Counted from the stretch's first letter, positions 9,781 to 19,687 are shown. The stretch is DNA of 64,000 nucleotides from Psychroserpens damuponensis (GCF_000826655.1 NZ_JXJO01000011.1:124001-188000); one strand, 5' to 3'. The notes: generated by a model from the sequence alone, not told the origin. Made by a program: numbers and translations.

Positions 9781-12122
9781 TGAAGAAATTAATTAACGTT
9801 CAAACAATTGCAATTGCCTTACTAGCAATACTACTTTTAAGTTGTAATTCTGAAACTAACACAATAATAAAATCGAAAAAGGAAACAGAGAGTCCTTTTG
9901 CTTCAAAGGTAGATTCTATATTAAATTTAATGACTATTGATGAAAAAATAGGACAACTTAATTTACCAACTTCTGGAGATATTACTACAGGTTCTGCTAA
10001 AGGTTCAGATGTAGGAAAACGAATAGAAGAGGGAAAAGTTGGAGGCTTATTTAATATAAAAACCGTTGAGAAAATTTATGAAGTTCAGAAAATAGCTGTT
10101 GAAAAAAGCAGATTAGGTATTCCATTAATTTTTGGAATGGATGTTATTCATGGTTACGAAACAACATTCCCAATTCCCTTAGGTTTATCTAGTTCTTGGG
10201 ACATGGAAATGATAGAAAAAACAGCACGTGTAGCAGCTAATGAAGCAAGTGCTGCTGGTATCAATTGGACGTTTTCACCAATGGTTGATATCTCTAGAGA
10301 TCCTCGATGGGGACGCGTTTCAGAAGGAAATGGTGAAGATCCGTTTTTAGGCAGTAGAATTGCTGAAGCTATGGTTAAAGGATATCAGCAAGATGACTTA
10401 AGTAAAAACAACACCTTAATGGCATGTGTCAAACATTTTGCTTTGTATGGAGCATCTGAAGCAGGAAGAGATTACAACACGGTCGATATGAGTAAAATTA
10501 GAATGTACAATGAATATTTAGAGCCTTATAAGGCTGCTGTTGATGCTGGTGTGGGTTCTGTAATGGCTTCATTTAACGAAATTGACGGTGTACCAGCAAC
10601 CGGAAACAAATGGTTGCTTACAGATTTATTAAGAGATGATTGGGGTTTTAATGGTTTTGTTGTAACTGATTATACAGGAATTTACGAAATGACACAGCAT
10701 GGAGTTGGTGATAAACACCAAGTCTCTGAACAGGCTTTAAAAGCAGGAGTAGATATGGATATGGCTGGTGATTCTCCTTCAATACCTGCGGCTTTTGTGA
10801 AAACGCTGAAAGAGTCATATGAAAACGGAAACATTTCAATAAACGATATTGATACAGCGGTAAGAAGAATGTTAACGGCAAAATTTCAATTGGGACTTTT
10901 TGATGATCCTTACAAATATTGTGATATCAATAGATCTGAAACTGAAATTTTCACACCAGAAAATAAAGCATTTTCACGTAAAGTAGCTGCAGAATCTATG
11001 GTGTTGCTTAAAAATGAAGCACAATTACTTCCTATTAAAAAATCTGGAACTATTGGATTAATTGGTCCATTAGCTAAAGCTAGTAATAATATGGCAGGAA
11101 CTTGGAGTGTGGCTACTAAACAGGAGAAATCGAACTCAGTTTTCGATGGGCTAACAGAAGTAATTGGTGATAAAGCAACCTTACTGTATGCTAAGGGTAG
11201 TAATATTGATTACGATTTAGAATTAGAAAAACGAGCTACGATGTTTGGTAAAGATATTCCACGCGATAATCGTACAGATAAACAATTGTTAGATGAAGCA
11301 CTTCAAATAGCTTCTAAATCTGATATCATCATAGCAACCATTGGAGAGTCTGCAGAATTTAGCGGAGAAAGCAGTAGTCGAACAAATTTAGGAATTCCAC
11401 AAGTACAAAAAGACTTATTAAATGCCTTATTGAAAACAGGAAAACCTGTGGTTTTAGTCTTATTTACTGGTCGACCACTTGTTTTAGTTGAAGAAAATGA
11501 AAACGTGCCAGCTATTCTTAATGTATGGTTTCCTGGTAGTGAAGCTGGTTTAGCAATTTCCGATGTCCTATTTGGAGACGTTAACCCTTCGGGAAAATTA
11601 ACAGCAACATTCCCAAGAAATGTTGGGCAGATACCCCTTTTTTATAACCACAAAAATACAGGTAGACCATTAGGAAATGATCAAGGAGAATTTGAAAAGT
11701 TTAAGAGTAATTACATTGATGTTCGTAATGAGCCACTCTACCCTTTTGGTTATGGCTTAAGTTATACAACCTTCGATTATTCCAATTTCACTATTAATAC
11801 ACCTTCAATTAACATGAATGGAAATATTGAAGTTTCAGTAGATGTTACCAATTCTGGTGATTATGACGGTAAAGAAATTGTACAGCTTTATATTAGAGAT
11901 GTTGTTGGTTCGGTTACAAGACCTGTAAAAGAATTAAAAGGTTTTCAAAAAGTTGAAATAAAAAAAGGTGAAACAGAAACTATAACATTTACAGTAACTG
12001 TTGAGGATTTAAAATTCTACAATTCATCATTAGATTTTGTAGCAGAACCTGGACAATTTCAAGTGTTTGTAGGTACAAATTCTGACACAAAATTGATGAA
12101 AGAATTTGAGTTAACCAAATAA
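9780..12122 (+). CDS. GH3 beta-glucosidase lipoprotein
   Basis: A 780-residue GH3 enzyme with a lipobox (LLLSC). The N-terminal (beta/alpha)8 domain carries the family motifs: IPLIFGMDVIHGY, then SPMVDISRDPRWGR with EGNGEDP, CVKHFALYG and the nucleophile Asp297 in FVVTDYTGI. The GH3 C-terminal domain contains IGESAEFSGES and VWFPGSEAGLAI, and a fibronectin-like domain (from about residue 690, DVTNSGDYDGKEIVQLYI) ends the protein. This is the full family architecture. It would release glucose from the non-reducing end of beta-glucan oligosaccharides in the periplasm. Next to GH144 genes the expected substrates are sophorose and longer beta-1,2-linked oligomers. It is translationally coupled to the esterase gene upstream. 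Confidence 0.95.
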   Translation: MKKLINVQTIAIALLAILLLSCNSETNTIIKSKKETESPFASKVDSILNLMTIDEKIGQLNLPTSGDITTGSAKGSDVGKRIEEGKVGGLFNIKTVEKIYEVQKIAVEKSRLGIPLIFGMDVIHGYETTFPIPLGLSSSWDMEMIEKTARVAANEASAAGINWTFSPMVDISRDPRWGRVSEGNGEDPFLGSRIAEAMVKGYQQDDLSKNNTLMACVKHFALYGASEAGRDYNTVDMSKIRMYNEYLEPYKAAVDAGVGSVMASFNEIDGVPATGNKWLLTDLLRDDWGFNGFVVTDYTGIYEMTQHGVGDKHQVSEQALKAGVDMDMAGDSPSIPAAFVKTLKESYENGNISINDIDTAVRRMLTAKFQLGLFDDPYKYCDINRSETEIFTPENKAFSRKVAAESMVLLKNEAQLLPIKKSGTIGLIGPLAKASNNMAGTWSVATKQEKSNSVFDGLTEVIGDKATLLYAKGSNIDYDLELEKRATMFGKDIPRDNRTDKQLLDEALQIASKSDIIIATIGESAEFSGESSSRTNLGIPQVQKDLLNALLKTGKPVVLVLFTGRPLVLVEENENVPAILNVWFPGSEAGLAISDVLFGDVNPSGKLTATFPRNVGQIPLFYNHKNTGRPLGNDQGEFEKFKSNYIDVRNEPLYPFGYGLSYTTFDYSNFTINTPSINMNGNIEVSVDVTNSGDYDGKEIVQLYIRDVVGSVTRPVKELKGFQKVEIKKGETETITFTVTVEDLKFYNSSLDFVAEPGQFQVFVGTNSDTKLMKEFELTK

Positions 12123-12204
12123 CATAACAACATGAATTACAATCGATAAACACATGATATCGTAGATTTAAAAAACTAATTCCTAATAGATAAATAGCAA
12201 CCCT

Positions 12205-13158
12205 ATGCCACATATAAATTTTAAGTACAAATCCCTAATCTTACTATTTTGTGTGGCTTTTTCATGTCAGACTTTTGCTCAAAATCTGAGTGCTAATTCT
12301 AAGCAAAAGCCTTCAGTAGAGAATGTAAGTTTTAAAACCTATACGTATGCTATAAAAGGAACAGACACTTTAAAAATGGATGTATTCACACCTAAAAATA
12401 TTGATAAAAATGTGAAACTACCGTTACTTCTTTGGATGCATGGAGGAGGATTTTCGGGAAGTCATCGCGCATATCCAGATGATAAAAATTTAGTTAAATA
12501 TGCGGCCAACAATCAACACTACATAGGCATATCTATCGATTATCGATTATTAAGAAAAAATACAGCAACCGGTTTTGGTTGTGATTGCCCAAAAGACGAC
12601 AAATTAGAAACCTTTAAACAAGCAGCTATAGATTACTTGGATGCCGCAAAATACATTGTTGAACATGCCAATGAACTTCAAGTTGATATTACTAAAATTA
12701 TAGCAGGAGGTAGTAGTGCAGGTGCAGAAGGTAGCCTTAATGCTGTTTTTATGAGAGACTATTTCATAGCAGACAAAGAAAAATATAAAGATGTGAAATT
12801 TGCAGGTGTATTTTCATGTGCTGGTGCAATTGTTAATGCAAGTTATATCACTAAAGAAAATGCTGTCCCTTCTGTTTTATACCATGGAACAAAAGATCAA
12901 TTAGTGCCTTTTGATAACGCGCCACATCATTATTGTGATCCAAATAAAGACGGTTACATCATGTTAGATGGATCTAACGTAATCGCTAAAAAGTTAGAGC
13001 TATTCGATACTGCATATTATTTCAATATCGTAAAAGAAGCAAGGCATGAAATATCAAGAATCCCTTTTGAAGAACTAGATATAGTATTTAATTTTTTTGA
13101 CCGAACTATTATCAATGATGAGCTTGTTCAAACTAAAATTATAAAAACGAAAAAGTAA
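12205..13158 (+). CDS. Secreted alpha/beta-hydrolase, carboxylesterase-like
   Basis: A 317-residue exported alpha/beta-hydrolase. The signal peptide ends in TFAQ. The oxyanion motif HGGGFSGS, the nucleophile elbow GGSSAGAEG, an Asp in HGTKDQLVPFD and the His in EARHEIS suggest an intact triad of the hormone-sensitive-lipase/BD-FAE type. It contains a cysteine pair (GCDCPKDD) not usual for the family. It differs from the esterase at 8974, so the locus has two independent acyl-hydrolase candidates. The next small gene overlaps its stop codon by one base. Acyl removal from a decorated glucan is a reasonable guess, not shown. Confidence 0.82.
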   Translation: MPHINFKYKSLILLFCVAFSCQTFAQNLSANSKQKPSVENVSFKTYTYAIKGTDTLKMDVFTPKNIDKNVKLPLLLWMHGGGFSGSHRAYPDDKNLVKYAANNQHYIGISIDYRLLRKNTATGFGCDCPKDDKLETFKQAAIDYLDAAKYIVEHANELQVDITKIIAGGSSAGAEGSLNAVFMRDYFIADKEKYKDVKFAGVFSCAGAIVNASYITKENAVPSVLYHGTKDQLVPFDNAPHHYCDPNKDGYIMLDGSNVIAKKLELFDTAYYFNIVKEARHEISRIPFEELDIVFNFFDRTIINDELVQTKIIKTKK

Positions 13159-13397
13159 TGTGGTATTTAACTCTTTTATTAATAAGTCTTGTCGCTATTC
13201 AAGCTTACAATGAAGGTTTAAAAAAGCGCGAAGAATCGAAACTCACAGAATTACGAATCAAATACAAACTAACACTATTTGAATTTGATCAAACACTAAA
13301 AAGAAAAATAAAAAGAGTTCATATACAATTTAAAACATTAAGAATTCAAACTGATATTTCTTTTAATCTAACTTCTGAAAAAGACACTAAATTTTAA
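13158..13397 (+). CDS. Small basic membrane-anchored protein of unknown function
   Basis: A 79-residue reading frame that starts in the stop codon of the esterase gene (TAATG) and ends 3 bases before the next gene. This packing argues that it is real. Residues 3-17 are a hydrophobic N-terminal anchor (WYLTLLLISLVAIQA); the rest is rich in Lys and Arg and would form helices on one side of the membrane. I recognise no family. It could be a membrane tether or a chance frame kept by tight packing. Confidence 0.55.
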   Translation: MWYLTLLLISLVAIQAYNEGLKKREESKLTELRIKYKLTLFEFDQTLKRKIKRVHIQFKTLRIQTDISFNLTSEKDTKF

Positions 13398-13400
13398 ATC

Positions 13401-15248
13401 ATGAAAAAAATACTTTGTCTCTTTATTATTACACTTCTTTTTTCGTGCAACATCGATAAGAATGAGATAACAGAACAGTCGTCTAATACTGAAGAAAAAG
13501 CACTACAAAAAAAAGGATTTGAAACTTACATCAATCCATTAGATATAGATTATACCTACATGGTATATAATTCTAATAGAAATCAATCGTATCGTTCTGG
13601 AGCTGATCCTGCGGTTATAGAATTTAAAGGAGAATATTACATGTTTGTCACACGTTCATTTGGATATTGGCATTCTACAGACTTGATAAACTGGGACTTT
13701 ATTAAACCACAACAATGGTTTTTTGAAGGTAGTAACGCTCCAACAGCTTTCAATTATAAAGATTCATTAGTTTATTTTGCAGGTAATCCTGCAGGTTATG
13801 GAAGTATTCTTTACACAGATGATCCTAAAAAAGGGAATTGGACTCCAACAGCATCGATTTCAAATAATATTCAAGACTCAGAATTATTCATCGATGATGA
13901 CGGAAAGACTTATTTATTTTGGGGATCCTCTAATGTAAATCCGCTCAAAGTAAAAATGTTGAATAAAGATGATCGCTTTCTAGAAATAGGTGTAACAAAA
14001 GATTTAATAAATCTTAACGAAGAAGAACATGGTTGGGAGCGTTTTGGAGAAAACAACTTTCATCCAACACTTAAAGAAGGTTATATGGAAGGTGCTTCTA
14101 TGACCAAGCACAACCAAAAATATTACCTACAATATGCAGCTCCTGGCACTCAATTTAATGTGTATGCAGATGGTGTTTATATTGGTGATTCTCCACTTGG
14201 ACCATTTGAGTATATGAAAAGTAATCCCATGAGTTTTAAACCAGGTGGTTTTACTAATGGAGCTGGTCACGGTATAACTGTAAAACAAACCAACGGTCAA
14301 TATTGGCACTTTGCCACGATGGCATTGGCTTCTAATGCACAATGGGAACGTCGCTTATGCATGTTTCCCACCTATTTTGATGACGAGGGTTTAATGTACA
14401 CCAATACAGCATATGGTGATTATCCTCGTTTTAGCACAAATCATCCTACACAAGCAGGACAACATAATGGATGGATGCTTTTGTCTTATAAAGGAAATGT
14501 GACAGTGTCGTCATCACTAAAACAAGTTGAGAAATTCACTTCAAATGATGATGAAGTTGAAATTACTGAATTACCTATTGAAAAAGATCCAAACGGTAAT
14601 ATTAGGTCTAAAGTATTAACCGATGAAAATCCAAAAACCTTTTGGGTCGCAAAAGCCAATAATAATAAACAATGGATAACCATTGAAATGCAAAACCCTG
14701 CAAATATCAATGCCATTCAATTAAACTTTCACGACCACGAATCTGGAATTTACACACGAGTAGATAACTTAAAACATCAGTTTACTATAGATGTTTCTGA
14801 AAATGGAAAAACCTGGACAACTGTTATTGATAGAAGTACAAGTAACCAAGATACACCAAATGCTTACATAGAGCTAGAAACACCTGTTAAGGCTAAATAT
14901 GTAAGATATAACAATATTAAAGTACCTGGAAATAATTTTGCAATGTCAGAAATTAGAGTGTTTGGAAAAGGCTTAGGAAAAATACCACACAAAGTGTCTA
15001 ACTTTAAAATTAATCGTAAAAAAGACCGAAGAGATGCGACCTTTTCATGGGACGCAATTGAAGGTGCTCAAGGTTATAACATTCGTTGGGGAATTTCTAA
15101 AGATAAGCTATATCAATCATGGCAAGTTTACGATACCAATACACATTTTATGCGTTGCTTAGATCGAGATACACCTTATTATTTCACTATTGAAGCGTAT
15201 AACGAAAACGGCATTTCTGAAACAAGTAATATCGTATTTGTAGACTAA
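13401..15248 (+). CDS. GH43-like five-bladed propeller lipoprotein with F5/8C and FN3 domains
   Basis: A 615-residue lipoprotein (lipobox LLFSC). Residues about 55-370 look like a GH43/GH32-type beta-propeller, with GADPAVIEFKGEYYM as the first-blade Asp motif, then QDSELFIDDDGKTYLFWG and GYMEGASMTKHNQKYYLQYA, where the general acid Glu would lie. Residues about 395-525 match a discoidin-like F5/8 type C domain, and residues about 530-615 a fibronectin III domain. GH43-type enzymes usually cleave arabinose, xylose or galactose side groups, which is unexpected in a plain beta-1,2-glucan locus, so the substrate may be a decorated glycan. Family membership is by motif only, and subfamily and activity are open. 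Confidence 0.75.
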   Translation: MKKILCLFIITLLFSCNIDKNEITEQSSNTEEKALQKKGFETYINPLDIDYTYMVYNSNRNQSYRSGADPAVIEFKGEYYMFVTRSFGYWHSTDLINWDFIKPQQWFFEGSNAPTAFNYKDSLVYFAGNPAGYGSILYTDDPKKGNWTPTASISNNIQDSELFIDDDGKTYLFWGSSNVNPLKVKMLNKDDRFLEIGVTKDLINLNEEEHGWERFGENNFHPTLKEGYMEGASMTKHNQKYYLQYAAPGTQFNVYADGVYIGDSPLGPFEYMKSNPMSFKPGGFTNGAGHGITVKQTNGQYWHFATMALASNAQWERRLCMFPTYFDDEGLMYTNTAYGDYPRFSTNHPTQAGQHNGWMLLSYKGNVTVSSSLKQVEKFTSNDDEVEITELPIEKDPNGNIRSKVLTDENPKTFWVAKANNNKQWITIEMQNPANINAIQLNFHDHESGIYTRVDNLKHQFTIDVSENGKTWTTVIDRSTSNQDTPNAYIELETPVKAKYVRYNNIKVPGNNFAMSEIRVFGKGLGKIPHKVSNFKINRKKDRRDATFSWDAIEGAQGYNIRWGISKDKLYQSWQVYDTNTHFMRCLDRDTPYYFTIEAYNENGISETSNIVFVD

Positions 15249-15307
15249 TAATCTAGCCCATTAATAGCAATAATTTGAATTTGAATATTAACTAAATAAT
15301 TATAATT

Positions 15308-17074
15308 ATGAAAAATCTAACAACCAACAAATTAAAGAAGTTGGCGCAACTTTGTTTTTGCGTACTCTTATTGATTAATCTTAATTCATGTAGTGAAGAA
15401 GATGATATTACACCGTTAGGAAGTCTACAAACATTAAATGTAGAAACTGAAGCTATAATACCTGCCAATTTAACCTTAGCAACAAGTTGCCAATATTCAA
15501 TTATTCCTGAATTTAATAGTGTGATTTTTCCTGCAAGAAGCTATACTTGGACAGCAGAGCCTGCTGGTATGGTAGATTTCACAGTAGACCCTTTAACCTT
15601 TGCTGTAGAAATTCAAACCATTACAGAAGGGAATGTTACTATGAGTTTAGATTCAGATGATGGAGCAGTTTCTGCTTCTGTTGAGATAACTATTGATGAC
15701 GAAAATGATGGGATTTTAAAAATCCTAGCCATTGGAAATAGTTTTTCAGAAGATGCCTTAGAAGCGTATTTTTGGGGTATAGCCAATGCTGAAGGCAAAC
15801 AAGTTATAGTTGGAAACATGTATATAGGTTCAGCAAATTTAGATACACACGCTTCAAATGCTACAAGCAATTCTAGCAGTTATAGTTATAGAAAAATTAA
15901 TTTAGATGGTACACGTACGGTATCTTCAGGTGTTTCCATTTCCGAAGCCGTAAATGATGAAAATTGGGACTATATTAGCTTTCAACAAGCTAGTTACGAA
16001 TCTGGGCTTTTTAACACCTTTATAAATCCTCTACCAACTGTTTATAATGCTGTAAAGAGTTATGATCCTAATCCATGCACAAAGTACATATTACATAAAA
16101 CGTGGGCATATGCTCAAAACTCAACTCACTCTGGTTTTGCAAATTATAATAATGATCAAATGACCATGTTTGATGGCATCACTCAAGCCTACACTCAAGC
16201 CGTAAATTTAATGCCTACTGATAAGGTTATACCTGCTGCAACTGCAATTCAAAATGGAAGAACCAGTTTTTTAGGTGATGGTTTTACTCGTGATGGATAT
16301 CATTTAAATGATTTAGGTCAATATACAGCTTCATGTACATGGTATGAAATGTTATTTAATGAATCGGTAATTGGAAATACTTATGAAGCTGATGGCATAT
16401 CACTTTATTTTAGAGAGTTAGCACAACAAGCTGCACATCAAGCAGTGTTAAATCCCAATGAAATTACGGTATTAACCGATTATGAAACCTCAGGAGGAAG
16501 CGGTATTATTTCTGAGCCTGTTTTTATCAATTTCGCTAGCTCAAATAATCCTGATGGTTGGAACGCATATTCAAGCCATTTAGAAGGTGTTGGTATAGCA
16601 AATATTTTATATCCAAATGGTGATTTTACAGGCATCGCTGCTACAACGACTGCTCGATTTAGAGGTGTAAATAACACCTCTGGCGCAGGTTCTACAACAA
16701 CAGATTTCAATATGTCTGATGATGTTTCACGTTCTAATTATTATTCTCATGCACTAGCTTGGGGTTCAAACCCTCCATTAGAAGAAAGTATAATAGAATT
16801 CACAGGTTTTGAATCTAATGACACCTATGAGTTTTGTTTCTTTGCTTCAAGAAATGGCGTAAGTGATAATAGAGATACTGATTATACTGTTGTTGGTGCT
16901 ACCGAGCAAACGGCTAATTTAAATGCTGCAAATAATGCAACAGATACTGTTTGTATTTCTAATGTACAAGCTGATGCAGACGGTAAAATTACTTTAAAAG
17001 TTTCAGCAGGTGATGCTAATACTAACGGGAATCAATTTTATTATATTAATGCAATGAAAATAACACCTCAGTAG
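15308..17074 (+). CDS. DUF4886 (SGNH-hydrolase-like) lipoprotein with C-terminal beta-sandwich
   Basis: A 588-residue lipoprotein (lipobox LNSC). An N-terminal Ig-like stretch (residues about 40-130) precedes a DUF4886 domain that begins ILAIGNSFSEDA, where GNSFS takes the place of the GDSL nucleophile motif, and ends with RDGYHLNDLGQY, carrying the expected Asp and His of an SGNH triad. From about residue 375 a second, beta-rich region resembles carbohydrate-binding or adhesion modules. DUF4886 proteins are common in Bacteroidota PULs and are thought to be carbohydrate esterases; none is assigned with certainty here. It is the third possible ester-cleaving enzyme of this locus. Confidence 0.75.
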   Translation: MKNLTTNKLKKLAQLCFCVLLLINLNSCSEEDDITPLGSLQTLNVETEAIIPANLTLATSCQYSIIPEFNSVIFPARSYTWTAEPAGMVDFTVDPLTFAVEIQTITEGNVTMSLDSDDGAVSASVEITIDDENDGILKILAIGNSFSEDALEAYFWGIANAEGKQVIVGNMYIGSANLDTHASNATSNSSSYSYRKINLDGTRTVSSGVSISEAVNDENWDYISFQQASYESGLFNTFINPLPTVYNAVKSYDPNPCTKYILHKTWAYAQNSTHSGFANYNNDQMTMFDGITQAYTQAVNLMPTDKVIPAATAIQNGRTSFLGDGFTRDGYHLNDLGQYTASCTWYEMLFNESVIGNTYEADGISLYFRELAQQAAHQAVLNPNEITVLTDYETSGGSGIISEPVFINFASSNNPDGWNAYSSHLEGVGIANILYPNGDFTGIAATTTARFRGVNNTSGAGSTTTDFNMSDDVSRSNYYSHALAWGSNPPLEESIIEFTGFESNDTYEFCFFASRNGVSDNRDTDYTVVGATEQTANLNAANNATDTVCISNVQADADGKITLKVSAGDANTNGNQFYYINAMKITPQ

Positions 17075-17092
17075 ACAGTAATTATGAAATAA

Positions 17093-17187
17093 GGTCTCTT
17101 TATTTGCTCGTTTATCCTTTGTTAGGTTTTATCATTCGAACACAAAAATTGCTTCGTCACTAACTTCATTTAAAGAGACTTTTATTT
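17093..17187 (+). terminator. Possible terminator after the DUF4886 gene
   Basis: Complementary arms GTCTCTTTA (17094-17102) and TAAAGAGAC (17171-17179) are followed by TTTTATTTTG. The loop is long (about 68 bases), so folding as a simple terminator is uncertain. The 247-base gap 17075-17321 contains nothing else I can identify. Confidence 0.35.
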
Positions 17188-17321
17188 TGTTTAAACTTAG
17201 AAACACCATTATTACTCTATTACATTGCTAAATAGACGTAATGTTATTTACTATTGTAGGCTTTTAGTGTAACAAGAAATTCAATACAAATAGAGTTTTA
17301 CTTATTAAATAAATTATTAAT

Positions 17322-18143
17322 ATGAAATATTTAATAGTCATCGTTTTAGCCTTTTCAAGTTTTGGTTCTGCCCAAAATTTTTCTGTTATGTCTTATAACA
17401 TCAAATTGGATTATCCAAAAGTTGGAGACAATAGTTGGACTAATAGAAAGGCATTTATTACCAATCAAATAAAGTTCTATGAACCTGATGTACTAGGCGT
17501 ACAAGAGGCGATGCCAAATCAAATGAAAGACATGGATAGTCTTTTAGTACACTATAGTTATGTAGGTGTTGGTCGAGACGATGGTAAAAATGAAGGTGAA
17601 TTTTCGGCTGTTTTTTATAAAACAGATAAGTTCAACATAATGAATTCGGGTACATTTTGGCTGTCACAAACTCCAAACAGTGTGAGTATAGGTTGGGATG
17701 CTGTTTGTAATAGAGTGTGTACCTATGTTTTATTAGAAGATAAAAAATCAAGTAAAAAATTCTGGATCTTTAATACACATTTTGACCACGTTGGCAAAGA
17801 GGCTCGAAAAAACAGTGTACCATTAATTATTAAAAAAATTAAGGAATTAAATAAAGATAATCATTCAGTAATACTAACTGGTGATTTTAATATGGAGCCA
17901 GATCATGAAAGTATTACACATATAAAAACTGAATTGAGAGACTCTAAAGAAATTGCAGCATTAGTATTTGGACCCGAAGGCACATTTAATGGGTTTCAGT
18001 TTGATAAACCAGTAACACGACGTATTGATTATGCTTTTGTTAGTAACACTATTAGCGTTTCTAAATATGCCGTTTTAAGTGATAATTGGAATCTGCATTA
18101 TCTTTCAGATCATTTACCAGTATTAATAAAAATAATGTTATAA
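17322..18143 (+). CDS. Secreted endonuclease/exonuclease/phosphatase-fold phosphodiesterase
   Basis: A 273-residue exported enzyme of the Mg-dependent EEP (DNase I-like) fold. After a signal peptide ending GSAQ come the family motifs: MSYNIKLD, then LGVQEA with the metal-binding Glu, IFNTHFDHVG, ILTGDFNMEPD, RRIDYAFVS and the C-terminal SDHLPVLI. All catalytic positions appear present. EEP enzymes cleave phosphodiester or phosphomonoester bonds in nucleic acids, sphingomyelin, inositol phosphates and related compounds. Because it sits between PUL enzymes and the sugar porter, it may act on phosphate-bearing substituents of the glycan. That is inference from context. Confidence 0.85.
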   Translation: MKYLIVIVLAFSSFGSAQNFSVMSYNIKLDYPKVGDNSWTNRKAFITNQIKFYEPDVLGVQEAMPNQMKDMDSLLVHYSYVGVGRDDGKNEGEFSAVFYKTDKFNIMNSGTFWLSQTPNSVSIGWDAVCNRVCTYVLLEDKKSSKKFWIFNTHFDHVGKEARKNSVPLIIKKIKELNKDNHSVILTGDFNMEPDHESITHIKTELRDSKEIAALVFGPEGTFNGFQFDKPVTRRIDYAFVSNTISVSKYAVLSDNWNLHYLSDHLPVLIKIML

Positions 18144-18202
18144 ATCATAATCATTCTAATTTAAAAAAACCTTTAAACTAGCTAATAAATAAATTAAAAA
18201 AA

Positions 18203-19579
18203 ATGAAAAAAAGTATATTCTTATTGTTGATTGCTGCAGTTTCCGCTTTAGGAGGTTTGCTATTTGGTTATGACACAGGTGTTATTAATGGAGCTCAATT
18301 TTATCTTACAGAGTATTTTGAATTGAGTGATGGGTTAAAAGGTTGGGTTGTTGGAAGCGCACTATTAGGTTGTTTTGTTGGTGCTGTTATTGCAGGACCT
18401 TTAAGTATAAAAATAGGGAGAAAATGGTCGTTAATCATATCAGCTATCTTCTTTACAGTTTCTGCGTACGGTTCGGGTTTACCAGAGCTTTTCCCTCAAT
18501 CAGTATCAATGTTGGTCGTTTTTAGAATTATAGGAGGATTAGGTATTGGTGTAGCGTCAATGAATGCACCAATGTACATTGCTGAAATAGCACCATCTAA
18601 TATTAGAGGACGTATGGTAACTTATTATCAATTAGCAATCGTAATTGGGTTTTTTGTCGTGTTTTTAGCTACATATTTTATTGGGAATGATTTAAGTGAA
18701 TCAGAAAACATACAATATGGATGGCGTCGTATGTTTTGGTCAGAATTAATACCGAGTATATTATTTTTAGTGTTATTATTTATTGTTCCTAAAAGTCCGA
18801 GGTGGTTAGCTCTAAAAGGAAAAGATGAAGATGCATTAACCATTTTAAAAAAAATAAATGGAGAGGATATAGCTTTAGAGGAAATGGCAAAAATTAAAGC
18901 ATCACTAAATGAAACTAATGATGGAATTAAAGTTAATTATTTTGCTAAAGCAATTTTAGTAATTATCGCCATTGGTACAGTGCTCTCAGTATTGCAACAG
19001 TTTACAGGAATAAATGCAGTTTTATATTATGGAGCAGACATTTTTGAAAAAGCGCTTGGCTTTGGAAAAGAGGATGTACTTGCACAACAAATACTATTGG
19101 CTTTTGTTAATTTAGTATTCACTTTTGTAGCAATGTTTACTGTAGATAAATTTGGTAGAAAACCATTACTTTACATTGGTTCTGCAGGAATGATTCTTGG
19201 TTTTTTACTTTTAGCAATTACCTTGCAAACAAATAGTGTTGGTGTGTTATCATTAATTGGAGTTTTACTTTTTATTGCCTCATTTGCATTATCCATGGGA
19301 CCTGTAGTTTGGGTGCTGTTGTCAGAAATGTTTCCAAATAAAATTAGAAGTGTTGCCATGTCTGTTGCCGTAGCAGCACAATGGGCTGCAAACTATGTTG
19401 TTTCACAGTCTTTTCCAGTTGTCATGGGAAGTGAAGTTAATAATAGCGCAGCATGGAACGGTTCATTGCCATACTATATTTTTATAGCCTTTATTTTAAT
19501 TATAGTATTTGTAACGTATAAATTTATTCCTGAAACTAAAGGAAAAACTCTTGAAGAGATTGAAGACTTTTGGAAGTAA
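18203..19579 (+). CDS. MFS sugar porter (sugar/proton symporter family)
   Basis: A 458-residue inner-membrane transporter with 12 predicted spans. Sugar-porter signatures are clear: GYDTGVINGA in span 1, the GPLSIKIGRKW loop, RIIGGLGIGVASMNAPMYIAEIAP, a central SPRWL, QQFTGINAVLYYGADIFEKA in span 7, the second DKFGRKPL loop and the terminal PETKGKTLEEIE. It would import the monosaccharide or disaccharide released by the GH3 and GH144 enzymes. It is the last gene of the PUL. No dedicated sugar kinase or phosphorylase lies nearby, so the imported sugar probably enters general glycolysis. Confidence 0.95.
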   Translation: MKKSIFLLLIAAVSALGGLLFGYDTGVINGAQFYLTEYFELSDGLKGWVVGSALLGCFVGAVIAGPLSIKIGRKWSLIISAIFFTVSAYGSGLPELFPQSVSMLVVFRIIGGLGIGVASMNAPMYIAEIAPSNIRGRMVTYYQLAIVIGFFVVFLATYFIGNDLSESENIQYGWRRMFWSELIPSILFLVLLFIVPKSPRWLALKGKDEDALTILKKINGEDIALEEMAKIKASLNETNDGIKVNYFAKAILVIIAIGTVLSVLQQFTGINAVLYYGADIFEKALGFGKEDVLAQQILLAFVNLVFTFVAMFTVDKFGRKPLLYIGSAGMILGFLLLAITLQTNSVGVLSLIGVLLFIASFALSMGPVVWVLLSEMFPNKIRSVAMSVAVAAQWAANYVVSQSFPVVMGSEVNNSAAWNGSLPYYIFIAFILIIVFVTYKFIPETKGKTLEEIEDFWK

Positions 19580-19652
19580 TATCTTCCAAGCAAGTGTAAC
19601 TATTAAAAATGCGTTTATAAAAAACTTAAGCATTACTTAATACTAAATAAAA

Positions 19653-19687
19653 AAAGCCTTGATTATCCAAATGATATTCAAGGCTTT
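19653..19687 (-). terminator. Rho-independent terminator of the tRNA-Met gene
   Basis: Ten-base perfect arms (19653-19662 and 19678-19687) with a loop of 15 bases. Read on the minus strand the stem is followed by a run of T (A-run 19648-19655 on the plus strand), so it ends the tRNA transcript. It may also end the sugar-porter transcript from the other side. Confidence 0.75.

Noticed and set aside
1-19579. Reading the PUL as a laminarin (beta-1,3-glucan) locus
   Set aside because: No GH16, GH17 or GH30 enzyme is present. The two PF10091 enzymes fit beta-1,2-glucan better, although direct proof is lacking.
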